Source of the DNA: Gonocerus acuteangulatus
Lineage: Eukaryota > Arthropoda > Insecta > Hemiptera > Coreidae
Length of the DNA: 64,000 nt
NCBI GenBank assembly: GCA_946811695.1
Contig: OX328123.1
Span: 152,229,840 to 152,293,839 of the forward strand
Reading direction: 5' to 3'
Part shown: piece after piece, positions 1 through 12,038 of the stretch
Numbering within the stretch: the first letter of the stretch is position 1
Layout of the letters: every line of letters starts with the position of its first letter
The notes under the pieces: model-generated
The model's database searches: none
What the model was told of the DNA's origin: nothing
Seen by the model: the letters and a program-made list of their open reading frames with translations, nothing else
Position numbers and translations under genes: made by a program

Positions 1-106
1 GGTCAAAAATTTTGTTCCAAAAATTTCCATCTGTAACTGTTCGTTGCCTGGACTAAAGAGTGAATTTTGTTTTATCTTCTGGAATTAAGCAACCCCACTA
101 CCGGAA

Positions 107-109
<3 letters not shown>

Positions 110-173
<64 letters not shown>
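110..173. repeat. (TA)n microsatellite
   Basis: About 32 uninterrupted TA units. Downstream flanking sequence (ttaacgtccatta, gacgggtcac) resembles, in reverse orientation, sequence near 37.66-37.70 kb, so this tract probably lies inside a dispersed repeat rather than in unique DNA. The rest up to about 735 is AT-rich with no recognisable gene. Confidence 0.95.
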
Positions 174-177
<4 letters not shown>

Positions 178-735
178 TTATTCTAATTTTAACGTCCATT
201 ATAATTAACTCAGAATTATAGGACGGGTCACTACATGGCTATAGAATTATCTACAGGTCACTACGTGGCTTCTGATTTAAATCTCACTATTTTATAATAA
301 TTCTCCCAGTTATACTGGAATTAGGCTAAAGAATAAGATGCCTGAAATAGCCGAATATTAGCCAAAACGTCGCAATAAAAACTAAATATACAAATTTGGA
401 ATATTCGACCCATCTTATTTGACCAAAACTAATTTTATGATGTTATCTTACAAGCTTATTCATTTCATCATTTTTACAAATTTCTGAAATTTGTTTCCCG
501 CTTTTCTAAAAGTGAAACAGTAATTATACAACAGAAAATTATGAGGAAACTCAGCACAAAAACATCATAAGAGCGAAAGTGAGCGGAACCTCAAAGCAGA
601 GGAAATGAGAGCAGTTGGAGCGGGAGAAGGAGTGGCTGAGCGGGGGGGGGGGGCACACGTGTGTGCTATCTTTTTTTTCTTCTTCTTTTTCTTTGATATT
701 TAAAGGCCATTCAACTACGATTGGGTCATTTGTGT

Positions 736-1189
736 CTATTGGTCGGTCCTTTGGTAGCATCGAAGCCCGACGGCCGCATAGTGGGACGAATGACCAATCT
801 AGATGGAAAAAAGTCATGTTCGAAATTGATGAAACTGTTGTATTTATGCCTATTGGTCGGTCCGTTGGTAGCATCGAAGCCCGACTGCCGCATGGTGGGA
901 CGAATGACCAATCTGGGTGGAAAAAAGTAATGTTCGAAATTTATGAAACTGTTGTATTTATGCCTATTGGTCGGTCCGTTGGTAGCATCGAAGCCCGACT
1001 GCCGCATGGTGGGACGAATGACCAATCTGGGTGGAAAAAAGTAATGTTCGAAATTGATGAAACTGTTGTATTTATGCCTATTGGTCGGTCCGTTGGTAGC
1101 ATCGAAGTCCGACGGCCGCATAGTGGGACGAATGTCCAATCTAGGTGGAAAAAAGTAATGTTCGAAATTGATGAAACTGTTGTATTTAG
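736..1189. repeat. 114-bp minisatellite, four copies
   Basis: The motif ggtcggtcc recurs at 741, 855, 969 and 1083, an exact 114-bp period, with only a few substitutions between units. Because 114 is a multiple of three, long open frames run through the array on both strands (214 codons on plus from 615, 179 codons on minus down from 1265). They encode the same repeated 38-residue unit, start and stop at unrelated positions, and match no protein family I know. I treat them as by-products of the repeat. A diverged reverse-oriented piece of the unit may occur near 3019-3070. Confidence 0.9.
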
Positions 1190-2530
1190 TGTAAACGGGA
1201 GATGTTCCTGGAACCGTATTAGAGGTTCTTTGGATTTTAGCAGACGAATTCCAAAGTAAACACAACGCTGTAAATAGTATTTGATTTGACAGGTTACATT
1301 TAATTTAAACTATTCAATCTTTCAATTGAGCTGCGTACATCATCCTACCAATATTTTTTTTTTTCATTTTTAGTTTTTTATTAGTAAATATATACTACTG
1401 TTATTCAATCAAGTGATTCTCCAAATAATGAGTTTATAATTTGACCCATTATTATAATTTTTCTTTTAATTTGCTTTAAAATAAGGCATTTTTAAAACTT
1501 AAAAGGACTTTTACTAAAAAGTACCTCAAAGTATCTCTGTGAAATTTATGGTACAGGTTACTTAGAAGGTATATGAGAGAAAATTGAAACATTTAGCTGT
1601 TTTCTTCTGCTTATGTGTTTTGTGGAAAATAAATTCCATTTCTGCGTAGGAAGCTATTTAGTATTTGGTGAAATTGTAAGGATGTAGATTCAATATATAT
1701 TGCCATATTTAGAAACTTTTAAGATAGTAAATATTATTCCAACGTTTTCAGCTATATTAAAGACTCATTTAAAATAAAAAAATGCGAAAAAGAAAATGAA
1801 ATGGCACGATGCTGGAAGATATCCGGACAGATTTATAATTGAAAATAATCATTGGCTAGACAGTATGTTCATGTTCGAATACTTGTTTTAAGAAATTTTG
1901 CCATCTACTTGTCTGTCGCTTTCGGTCGCTCTATTAAACGATTCGATGACTGCTGTGACCGAGGAAAGTTAAATAAAGTTAAAGTTATTATAAAGTCACG
2001 CAGTACGAAAGATTTAGCATTCGCCATAGAAGTATCTGTTAGGAATACGGTGAAGATTCGATGCTAAATCTTATCAGAGAAATAGTTCAATCTCCCTCAG
2101 AATTTGCAACTCAAATGAAAATAATGATTTAGTGAAACTAATCATATGTGTATTTTTTTCTAATAAGGAGGCCCTTGCATTAATAGATAATAGACTACCA
2201 GTTAACAAAGCATACTTATATTAAAGCTCGAAAATCCAAACCCAAGGGTAATTGTCATCCTTTATCGTGTGATGTGACCGTTACTGAAACATTCGAAACC
2301 ATAAACCTCCAGAGTATTCTAAGCCTCACAACTCAGAGACTTGTTTCATCTCAAAAAGAAATTATTCAAAACCTTGTAGAGCTACTCAGATATCTATTAA
2401 AAAAGTCCGACTCAAAAATTGCTTCAGAACATTTTTCGATAGAACATTTAGTAAGGTTTCGAATAGTCGCCTTACACTTACCACTATTCTTCAACCGTTT
2501 TAGAGATATTTAAGAAAATATACAAAACTT
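1190..2530. other. unassigned AT-rich DNA
   Basis: Short open frames of under 80 codons only (for example 1852-2067 and 2274-2513). None has a recognisable motif, codon pattern or flanking splice logic. No repeat structure stands out. Confidence 0.5.
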
Positions 2531-2640
2531 ATCATGCCTATTAAAAAAATATTCCCTACTCCAATACTGCCTTAACTCCAAATGTAACCAAACTTTAAAT
2601 ATCTTAGTTTAGATGAAATTAAAACATGTAGAAAATATCT

Positions 2641-2700
<60 letters not shown>

Positions 2701-2830
2701 TTGAACCACCATTATTTTTTAGTTCTATAGGTTCTGAAACGTAAAACTTTCTAGTTGCCATTTCTGGATAGTGTCATGAGGTCAACCTTATAAGCTTATA
2801 AATTTGGTACATTGCCTTTACATGCCTGGA
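2531..2830 (+). repeat. Helitron-like family fragment with (TA)n
   Basis: The order is the same as in other copies of a dispersed family in this window: a block with ccttaactccaaa, then a TA tract (2643-2698), then aatttgaaccaccatt, ttctgaaacg, ctagttgcc and atgaggtcaaccttataag. The same blocks appear near 7.6-8.2 kb (reverse), 13.4-13.8, 38.3-38.8, 47.85-50.5 and 59.4-59.9 kb. The terminal hairpin found in fuller copies is missing here. Confidence 0.7.
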
Positions 2831-2999
2831 TGAGGTCACTTGAGTGTTTTTATTTCACGTATATTGTTTAACAAAGACAAAGATGTAGCTGCTGACTTGT
2901 TAATATGTGTATTTATTACGAATTGATTGCAATGCGCCTTAAAACATCTTATAAGTTCAGCTTAAGTTGTTATTGTTCATTTGAATCTAGTTGCCGCGT

Positions 3000-3270
3000 C
3001 CATTTAACTAATACAGACTTTTGTCCTCCAAGATTGCTCATTCGTCCCACTGTGGGCCGGCGGGAGGCGTACCTATGCAAGGTCGAGTCGAGTCCCCCTT
3101 GCTAGTTCTGCCTTAGTGGCCCGCATCTGGTGATTGGCTCCTAGGTCTATGATAGAAGGTGTGCTTGCTAGTGCCAGGGCAACCAAACCTTAGGGGGGGG
3201 GCTCCTCCTCAACCCTAGCCAAGCCCATCGCTCCTGCCGACCCCCACCCCGAACGCCTCCAACGGTTAAA
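3000..3270. other. GC-rich unassigned block
   Basis: An island of clearly higher GC in AT-rich DNA, with runs of G and C (3193-3201, 3241-3252). No open frame of significance and no recognisable RNA. It could be the 3' untranslated end of a LINE or an old GC-rich repeat; nothing decides this. Confidence 0.3.
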
Positions 3271-4570
3271 GAAAAAAGTAATTGTAACGAAATTTTAGTT
3301 AGTAATTGTCTTAATAATTTAAGTTATATCAATTAATGATGGCTTATACATTTTTTTTAAGGGACTAATACGTGTTACGTTTGCTGTTTAGTTAGTGTGA
3401 GATGAAATTTTTATCGAAATATATTCTAGAGGCCAATACGGTTTATAATAGGTCTTAATTGAGTAAAAGATTTTACTTCACAATGAAGAATCGCTAAAGC
3501 CAGAGCTAAATTTTGTTTTTCAAATTGGTTTTATCGAGGAAAGAAAAAATATTAGACAGATGAACCGAATTATTTGTGTGTGTGCTATAAATTACCCTAC
3601 ACAAACGCCAAAGGTTCTCAAGCAGGAGCAGCATAAGTAGGCGTATTACTCAGAAGGCCTTACAGACTTTTTGATAGTAGCCCTACACCATTATGAAAAT
3701 AGTACGTACTGTAAGGACAACGGGATGAAGCATTGTTGTTGTTGGGTACGCAAAATCTATTAGGTTGGAAAAAAAGTTATGCATTACGTTCGTTGGGAAC
3801 TGGGGTGTTTGCTCCGGGCTTTCCAACAGTTTGACGCTATTTTTGTGCACGATTTCGCATGCAAGTACTGGCCACACCCAAAGGTCCTACACTTCGGTAT
3901 AATCAATGTGGCTAGGCCGTTGAATACACATTTATTAACGGTTCATGGTATTACGAACTGCGCAAAAAGATATATTTACAGGGTGAATGAATGAATATAG
4001 CCTTTATTAGCAACTTAATCATAGTAGATAATTAAATAAATAAAAAATTAATTAATAACTTTGTCTCTAGTAAATAAATATATAATAATATATAATAATT
4101 TTTTACAATTGTAATTTGAAGTAACTATTTGCAGGGTATTAAAAGGCAAATATCCTAGCTACTACTAACTAGCATAAGAAAACTGTGATGTACCAGTGTG
4201 TGTAAATATAAATTGACATTAAGGAACGATCTAACCTAAAAAATAAAGATTATAAAGTAATTTTAATTAGAAAAGTTGATAAAAAATAAATATGTTTTGA
4301 TGTTTTAAAAAAAAAAAAAATTAAAAGTAAATAAATAAATAGTTAATATCCATAACAGATCTTATGTTTAAAAAATGTCTAAAATAACTTATTATTTCTT
4401 GGTCAGTATATTATTTCACATAATCTTCATAAAATAAATTGAAAGAAAACATAATTTACCGGTTGTTTGTCGTGATTGAACAATTTTTTGGCATTCCTCG
4501 ATCGCTTTCTCGGTAGAATTATTTCTACAAAATCTGTGGAATAATTTTGTTAAACTTAAACAGACTTGAA
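3271..4570. other. unassigned AT-rich DNA
   Basis: Small open frames (64-71 codons near 3.7-4.0 kb) on both strands overlap each other and show no recognisable domain. The stretch from 4000 to 4450 is very AT-rich with A-runs. Confidence 0.4.
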
Positions 4571-5242
4571 ATTCCCATTTGTCATGCTAACTAAAGCACG
4601 AGTCCACGAGGTACTAAAAGCTGAAGAATCCCATTGGTTAAGCCAGCCATGCTAACTACAGAAGGAATCCAAGAGACACTGAAAACTGGAGAATCCTATT
4701 GGTTAAGATTGTTTTGCAAACCTTGGAAAAAGTCCATAAGGTACTAAACATGGAATAATCCTATTGGTTAATACAGTCATGCTAACTACAGCACGAGTCC
4801 ATGAGGTTCTAAAAGCTGAAGAATCTCATTGGTTAAGCCAGCCATGCTAACAACAGAAGGAATCCAAGAGACACTGAAAACTGGAGAATCCTATTGGTTA
4901 AGATTGTTTTGCAAACCTTGTCAAAAGTCCATAAGATACTAAACATGGAAGAATCCTATTGGTTAAGACAGTCCTGCTAACTGCAGCACGAGTCCATAAG
5001 GCACTAATAGCTGAAGAATCCCATTGGTTAAGCCAGCCATGCTAACAACAGAAGGAGTCCAAGAGCCACTGAAAACTGGAGAATCCCATTGGTTAAGATT
5101 GTTTTGCAAACTGTGACAAAAGTCCTTGAGGTACTAAAAACTGAAGAATCCTATTGGTTAAGACAGTCATGCTAACTAAAGAACGAGTCCACGAGGTACT
5201 AAAAGCTGAAAAATCCCATTGGTTAAGCCAGGCATGCTAACT
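4571..5242. repeat. 65-bp satellite, trimeric higher-order array
   Basis: The core attggtta recurs at 4633, 4698, 4763, 4828, 4893, 4958, 5023, 5088, 5153 and 5218: ten monomers spaced exactly 65 bp. Three monomer types alternate in fixed order (one with agccagccatgctaac, one with agattgttttgcaaac, one with acagtcatgctaac), so the true period is 195 bp. This is satellite higher-order organisation. A stray diverged monomer sits at 5791-5829, and a monomeric array of the second type lies at 11.04-11.45 kb. Confidence 0.95.
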
Positions 5243-5829
5243 ATAGGAGTCATAATAGTATCATAATCGCATCTGTAATTGACAACTTCATTTTATTAGG
5301 CTGTGCACACATACACCCGAGTACTGCAATGAAATTGACATCAAAGAAACTTCAAAACATGTACTTTTAGGTACAACTGTGCGGAGAGGATAGCGAACAA
5401 ACGTACCGTTATCCTCCGGTGTAAGTACCGTTTATTTTTTTTTCTGCGCCAAATAATCTAAGGATATTTAAGTTTTATTAAAGACCTCTTCACAACCTAA
5501 ATCCACCAAGCTTATGGTATATTTTGGCAAAAGTGAAAGCTCCTTTAAAAGCTACATATACACATGACACTTCCTGGGTGATATCAATTTTTCAGGAATA
5601 TTTTAACTTAAAAACTGTGAGATTTTTACTCAGTGAGAAAAATATCAACAAAAAGGTGTTTTGTGATCATACCTATTAATAAAATAGAAAAACAATATCA
5701 GGGCAGTATTCTTCAACTAATTAGGTATAAAAAAGGTTAGTTCAAATGCGAACACCTTCAGTTTTGAGGGTTTTTCCCTGTCGGCACCACTGTGCGAGGT
5801 ACTGAAAACTGAAGAATCCCATTAGTTAA
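5243..5829. other. unassigned DNA ending in a satellite remnant
   Basis: No coding or RNA feature seen. The last 40 bases (gaggtactgaaaactgaag, then cccattagttaa) are a single 65-bp satellite monomer that directly abuts the left terminus of the fold-back element, showing that the element entered satellite DNA. Confidence 0.5.
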
Positions 5830-5921
5830 ATAGGATGCGAAACAGGACAAACATATCTACTTTTTTATTCCTTTTATTCCACAGAACGTTTTCGAGGTCA
5901 CAACCTCATCTTCAGTGACCT

Positions 5922-5990
5922 GTTAACAACCATCTACAATGGAAAAATTACAAAAAAACTACAATTTTTCCATTGTCGATGGGTGTTAAC
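5922..5990. repeat. small hairpin insertion in left arm
   Basis: Starts gttaacaacc and ends gggtgttaac, forming a near-perfect hairpin of about 28-bp arms around a short loop. The matching position in the right arm (near 10.91 kb) lacks it, so it is a later 69-bp insertion or a loss from the other arm. Confidence 0.75.
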
Positions 5991-7707
5991 ACACGGAGAA
6001 AAAAAAAAACAGGCTGACGGCAGCCTGAAAACTGTGACTCAGTTCCAGTATTTTGAAATAGGACATTTTAGTCTAAAATAGGATTCCACATATTTCAGCC
6101 TAAAATAGGATCCACTAGTTAGAGTGCCCGCACTTTATAATAGAGTGCCGGAATGCTAATTCTGCATCCTATAGTAGAATTCTCACACCCAAAGCTAGAT
6201 CCAACAATAGAGTGCTAGCACTCTACTTTCAAGTGCGTACCCCTAGACTTTAGATTGCTGGCACTCTGATGCTGGCTCTAGCAGCCTACCCATATAGGCT
6301 GCGAGCATCCTGATGTTTGCTTCCTGTATCCTACCCATATAGGCTGCTAGAATCCTATTCAGGATGGGTTACATTGACCCCATCCATATAGGATGCTAGC
6401 AGCCTACAGAGAGATGACTTTATTATGTGGATAAAAAAGAACAAAGGTAAATTCAGAGTAATAATAATGAGACTTTATTTGGGTGTAATTTACATATACA
6501 CTTCTTAACAAGTAGATATTTAGGTATTAGGTACAATGTACTTATGAACAATATTGAACAAGTAGGTCTAGAAATAAATTTTTTATTTTTTCTGTTTTCA
6601 TGACACTTATAGCCGTAGTCATAAAGCCTGTTCTGTTCAAACAGAAACAAAAATAAATTTTTATTAATAACAAAAGAAAAGTGGTTGTTGTGTTTTATAC
6701 AATTAAAAAGAAAGATAAATAGGCATTTTTCTAGTTTAAAATTTCGCAGTAAATTCAAAGCTGCCAGGGAATTACAAAATAAATATAAAATAAGGTTTTT
6801 GTTTATGGATATGATCATAAATGAAGGAACTCTAGAAACATAATGGACACCAAAATAAAAGACTACTAATACAATTTTGAACTAATATTCTAGCCGTATT
6901 CTAGGAACGTATACAAAAAGACTTTCATCAGTTCTCAGCTTACCAGGCTTATTAAACTCCATCTTCTCTATCCATATATTCTCGAAAACAAACACAACTT
7001 TCTTCATTCTATCTTCATTCTTCATTCATTGTATATAACGTCTGTTTTAAAATTTAATAATAAAAACAAGAGCCTGAACACAGTTCTGGCGGTACAGTCT
7101 GCATCCCGCTTTAGGCTTCCAACACCTGCTGTCTTATATAGGATTCCTTAACTGAAAAGGAACTTAAATGTAGAATGCATACAGGCTCTTGTTTTTATTA
7201 TTAAATTTAAAAACAGATGTTATATACAATAGAATGAAGAAAGTTGTGTTTGTTTTTCAAGAATATATTCCCTTAATATAAAATGGAGCTGCGGGTATAG
7301 AACCAACTGAAGATGGAGTTCAATAAGCCTGGTAAGCTGAGAACTGATGGAAGTCTTTTTTTATACGTTCCTAGAATACGGCTAGAATATTAGTTCAAAA
7401 TTATATTAGTAGACTTTTATTTTGGTTTCCATTCTGTTTCTAGAGTTCCTTCATTTATGAACATATCCATAGACAAAAACCATATTTTATATTTATTTTG
7501 TAGTTCCCAGGCAGCTTTGAATTTACTGCGAAATATTAAACTAGAAAAAATGCCTATTTATCTTTCTTTTTAGCGCGGTTCCTCCCTCCCCCATAGGGAG
7601 GAACCCCGCTTATAAGGTTGATACAATGAAACAATCCGGAAGTGCCGACTAGAAAATTTCGCGTTTCAGAACCCCTAGAAACCGAAAATAACGGTGGTTC
7701 AAATTTG

Positions 7708-7725
7708 TATATATATATATGTATA

Positions 7726-7783
<58 letters not shown>

Positions 7784-7797
7784 CATATATATATATT
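7708..7797. repeat. (TA)n tract inside Helitron-like element
   Basis: Imperfect TA repeat between caaatttg on one side and tttgtctgttcgc on the other. The same two flanks border TA tracts in other copies, so the microsatellite is part of the element. Confidence 0.9.
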
Positions 7798-8119
7798 TGT
7801 CTGTTCGCTCTCTAGGTAGAAGACGAATGGTCTGATTTTGTTGAAATTTGGTACAAAAATCTGTCGTCCAATTTGAAAGGTCAAGTTCGTTAACCAGCAA
7901 AATCCGCCCACTGGAAGATGGCGTTTGGGGCGAAATTCGCGCAGAAAAAATCGTAACGCTTACGTTTTTGAGTTCATAAGCTTGTAAGTACTCGTTTTAT
8001 AGGCTTCTTGGGCTAGGAAAACGAATGAAACCATTTTCAAGGCGATAGCTTTAACCGTTGTCGAGAAAATTGGAAAAATAGTTTTTGAATACCGTTTTTG
8101 GTTTGGGTACTTAGAATAA

Positions 8120-9480
8120 CGGGATTCAGTTGAAACATTATCTGCATGTTCTACTTTCATTAAAACTAATATGTTGAAAGTTATGTTACGTTTGGAGTTA
8201 AGGAAGGGTTAGAATAAAATATTTTATGAGCAGACATGAAAAGTTTTGGAAACTTCGTATACTTTCATTAATATCTCGAACACGGTTGGGAAATCGTGGT
8301 AAGTGGATTGAAACTATTTGAAAGCTTACTAAATTCTCTACAAAAATTATTCTAAAACTATATTTGATTAGGTTATGTCAATCGGAGAAATAAGTGCTTA
8401 AAACTTCAAATACGTCTGTTTTGTTCTTATGGACGGGTTTTTGTCGTTCTTTTTGTAATTTTTGTCTCTTTCCCTTGGTTTTTTAATGCTTTTTATTTTT
8501 GTAATTTCTTATGTTGTATTTTAAGAAAAATGTATGTGTGTGTAAAACAGGATAGGTAAAATGAGACCAATTTTCTGTTGTCAGAAATAATTAAAAGTTT
8601 TGGGAACTTCGTATAATTTCTTAATATCTCGAAAACGGTTGAAAATCTTGGGAAGCGAAAGGTTACCATTCGAAAGCTTACTAAATGGTCTACAAGAAAG
8701 GTTCTAAAAAAAGTTTTGAATAAGCGATGTCAATCGGAGAAATAAGTGCTTAAAACTTTTAAGTAATTGATTTCGCTTATTCGAACTGTTCTTTTTGTCT
8801 TTGATTTCGGTACTTAGAATTATGGGATTCAGTTGAAACATTTTCTGAAAGTTCCAATTTTATCAACACTAATATGTTGAAATTTTGGTTACGTTTGGAG
8901 TAAAGGAAGGGTTAGAATAAAATATTTTATTAACAGACAAGAAAAGTTTTTGTAACCTTTTATACTTTCGTTAGTATCTCGAAAACCGTTGACAATCTTG
9001 GGAAGCGAAAGGTTACCATTCGAAAGCTTACTAAATGGTCTACAAAAAAGGTTCTAAAGAAAGTTTTGAATAAGCGATGTCAATCGGATAAATAAGTGCT
9101 TAAACTTTGAAGTAAATGATTTTGTTTATTCGAACGGTTCTTTTTGTCTTTGATTTAGGTACTTCGAATTATGGGATTCAGTTGAAACTTTTTCTGCATG
9201 TTCTAATTTCATCAAAACTAGTATGCTGAAAATTTACTTACGTTTGGAGTTAAGGAAGGGTTAAATTAAAATAATTTATTAATAGAGATGAAAAGCTTTG
9301 GAAACTTCGTATACTTTCCTTAATATCTCGAAAACGGTTGAGAATCTTGGTAAACGAATGGTTACCATTCGAAAGCTTACTAAATGCTCTAGAAAACAGG
9401 TTCTGAAGAAAGTTTTGATTAGGCGATGTCAAATGGAGAAATAAGTACATATAACTTAGAAGTTTGATAAACGATAATTG
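8120..9480. repeat. ~350-bp tandem repeat, four units
   Basis: The block atatctcgaa (or gtatctcgaa) occurs at 8271, 8624, 8974 and 9323: spacings 353, 350 and 349. Associated blocks (gggattcagttgaaac, cgaaagcttactaaatg, gatgtcaatcggagaaataag) repeat in the same order. Units have diverged by small indels. A single related unit occurs near 59.01-59.06 kb, again in a Helitron-like copy. Confidence 0.85.
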
Positions 9481-11035
9481 ATTTCGTTTATTTATACGGT
9501 TCTTTTTATCTGTTTTTATTTCTTGTTATTTTGTTATTGCTTCTAGTAGGAGGATGTATTTCTCAATAAAACAGGGGAATAAATACAAATTCTTTGCACC
9601 TGTAACAGAACTGAAAACGTACGGTCAGTCCGGGTCGAGGTAGTAGGCCGGTTCAGGTAGGCTTTTATTGCACTTCATAAATCAAGATTCATTGTTCTCA
9701 ACAAGCATTCTAGGACAGCTGACAGTTACCTTTACCTGTAGGAAGTCATGCAGCCAAATTCTATACTAGAAATATAATTATATTTTGTGGTTGAATGTGG
9801 CCGTAGTTCAATAAAAAATAACACTACTTTCTCATTTTCATGTACAATTTTATTTTGTTTAATTGCATTTAAAAGTAAAATGGATATGTTAGCACTGCAA
9901 GTTAAGTAAATTAGAAATATATTCGTAGAAGAGTCTTCGTAGACCGAAACTTGGGACGGCAGAAAGAGTAATTTCTGCATAGGATAGTTTCATCCCTAGC
10001 CGAAAATCTTGTTTTTTTTTTTCATATTTGTTTATATTAGGAATGATCCAAACAAAGTAATAACTGTTTCTATTCTAAGTCTACAAAATAACACTAGGGA
10101 TATGAATGGAACCGCGCTAAGATGACGCAGTTCCTGCGAGTCGGACTTTTTAATTATATAAAACACAACAACAACTTTCCTTTTATTATTAATAAAAATT
10201 TATTTTTGTTTCTGTTTGAACAGATGCTGAAATCAACTGTCTTTAGCTTTATGAATATGGCTATAAGTGTCATAAAAACAAAAAAAATATTTTATTTCTA
10301 GACCTACTTGTTCAATATTGTTCATAAGTACATTGTACCTAATACCTAATACTTGTAAATATCTATATTTGTTAAAAAGTGTATACCTCATACCTACTTG
10401 TAAATATCTACTTGTTAAGAAGTGTGTATGTAAATTACACCCAAATAAAGTCTCATTATTATTACTCTGAATTCACCTTTTTTCTTTTTTATCCACATAA
10501 TAAAGTCATCTGTCTGTAGGCTGCTAGCATCCTATATGGATGGGGTCAATGTAATCCATCCATATAGGATGCTCGCAGCCTATATGGGTAGGCTGCTAGA
10601 AGCCAGTATCAGAGTGCCAGCAATCTAAAGTCTAGGGGTACGCACTTGAAAGTAGAGTGCTGGCACTCTATTGTTGGATGCTAGCTTTGGGTGTGAGAAC
10701 TCTACTATAGGATGCACAATTAGCATTCTAGCTCTCTATTATAAAGTGCGAGCACTCTAACTAGTGGAATCCTATTTTAGGCTAAAATATGTGGAATCCT
10801 ATTTTAGACTAAAATGTCCTATTCCAAAATACTGGCACTGAGTCACAGTTTTCAGGCTGCCGGCAGCCTGAAAGAAGGTGCGAGCAGCCTGTTTTTTTTT
10901 CTCCGTGCAGGACCCTAAGGATGAGGTTGTAACCTTGAAAACGTTCAGTTGAATAAAAGGAATAAAAAAGTGGAGATGTTTGACCTGTTTTGCATCCTAT
11001 TTATTATGATGAACCTCCACCAACCAACCACAATT

Positions 11036-11450
11036 GTATGAATCCCATTAGTTAACCGTGACAAAAGTCTATGAGGTACTGAAAACTGAAGTATCCCATT
11101 AGTTAAGATTGTTTTGCAAACCGTGACAAACGTCTATGAGGTACTGAAAACTGAAGAATCCCATTAGTTAAGATTGTTTTGCAAACCGTGACAAAAGTCT
11201 ATGAGCTACAGAAAACTGAAAAATCCCATTAGTTAAGATTGTTTTGCAAACCGTGACAAAAGTCTATGAGCTACTGAAAATTGAAGAATCCCATTAGTTA
11301 AGATTGTTTTGCAAACCGTGACAAAAGTCTATGAGCTACAGAAAACTGAAGAATCCCATTAGTTAAGATTGTTTTGAAAACCGTGACAAAAGTCTATGAG
11401 CTACATAAAACTCAAGAATCCCATTTGTACAAAGCCATGCTAACTAAAGG
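11036..11450. repeat. 65-bp satellite, monomeric array
   Basis: cattagttaag cores lie at 11098, 11163, 11228, 11293, 11358 and 11423: exact 65-bp spacing, after a shortened first unit. All units are of one type (agattgttttgcaaaccgtg), unlike the three-type alternation left of the fold-back element. Confidence 0.92.
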
Positions 11451-11762
11451 GACGTTTAGTACCCGTGGGTAGGGGGAGGTGGATTGGTTGAGCACCCATT
11501 AAGGTGAGGATGGTAGTAGAGGATCAAAGAATGGAAGGCGACGAAACCCTGACAATTTCTACACTCGCACCACCAATGGTCAACGATCCTCAATCAACCA
11601 ATAAATTATGCTTAAAAAAAATATTTTTTTTTTCTGTATACTAAGTTTATATAAAGTATGGTTCATATATATATATATATATAGGGGAAGGTCATTCAAA
11701 TTCATTTTTTTTTTATTTCATTGTAATTAGTATTCTATTGTTTATCATATATAATTAAATCA

Positions 11763-12038
11763 CCAGGCGTCTACAGTATCCCATGCTCCTGCGGAAAAGA
11801 ATACATTGGACAGACAGGAAGATTGGTGTGCACTAGAATATCAGAACATATGAAAACGGTTAAGAATGGCAACATTGAAAAATCGGCGGTAGCAGAACAT
11901 TTTTATAACACTAATCATGCTATCCAGTTCGACCAAGTAAGCATTCTGGCGAAAATAGAAAATTATCAAGAACGGATCATAAGGGAAGCCATAGAAATAG
12001 TGCGATGCCCGGAAAATTTCAACAAAGAAGATGGGTAA
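11763..12038 (+). pseudogene. GIY-YIG endonuclease domain of a Penelope-like element
   Basis: This open stretch encodes the C-terminal nuclease of Penelope-type retroelements. It starts with G-V-Y, followed by the CxC pair (PCSCGKEYIGQTG), which contains the YIG half of the motif. A conserved Arg follows in TRISEH, and a downstream NxxHAIxFD-like segment is typical of the domain. The known role is to nick target DNA for target-primed reverse transcription. No start codon is expected, since the domain normally continues an upstream RT that is missing here. Beyond the stop at 12038 the same frame stays open to about 12196, so the stop is probably a nonsense mutation. I am confident of the domain and less so of the exact family branch. 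Confidence 0.8.

Larger units (their letters stand above)
7574..10146 (-). mobile_element. Helitron-like non-autonomous element, nested
   Basis: Read on the minus strand, the 5' end lies at about 10143 (TCGCAGGAACTGCG) and the 3' end is a hairpin followed by GGAACCGCGCTAA at about 7574. TC at the 5' end, a terminal hairpin and a CTRR-like CTAA 3' end fit the Helitron pattern, and no long terminal inverted repeat is needed. The copy interrupts the right arm of the surrounding fold-back element. It contains a (TA)n tract and about four 350-bp tandem units. No Rep/helicase coding sequence is seen. A second copy of GGAACCGCGCTAA at 10111-10121 near the 5' end is unexplained. The assignment to Helitrons is inference from termini only. 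Confidence 0.55.
5830..11000. mobile_element. fold-back element with long inverted arms, interrupted
   Basis: The left terminus ATAGGATGC at 5830 is mirrored by GCATCCTAT ending at 11000. Similarity runs inward through most of 5830-6720 against 10147-11000 (reverse). The next arm segment, 6700-7090, pairs with 7180-7573. The palindrome is therefore continuous once a foreign insertion at about 7574-10146 is removed: left arm about 1.25 kb, a short loop near 7100-7170, right arm about 1.25 kb. Outer arms are full of short palindromes such as agagtgctagcactct (6211-6226). No transposase is visible, so it is a non-autonomous fold-back. Satellite DNA of the same 65-bp family flanks both ends. Confidence 0.85.

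Noticed and set aside
615..1259. 214-codon plus frame as a gene
   Set aside because: It exists because the 114-bp repeat is divisible by three; an equally open frame lies on the other strand, and there is no known domain.
4571..5242. CRISPR-like array
   Set aside because: Whole 65-bp units repeat without unique spacers, and the DNA is clearly eukaryotic; it is satellite DNA.
6453..6818. 121-codon minus frame inside the fold-back arm
   Set aside because: K/N/F/L-rich, not preserved in the mirrored arm, no domain.
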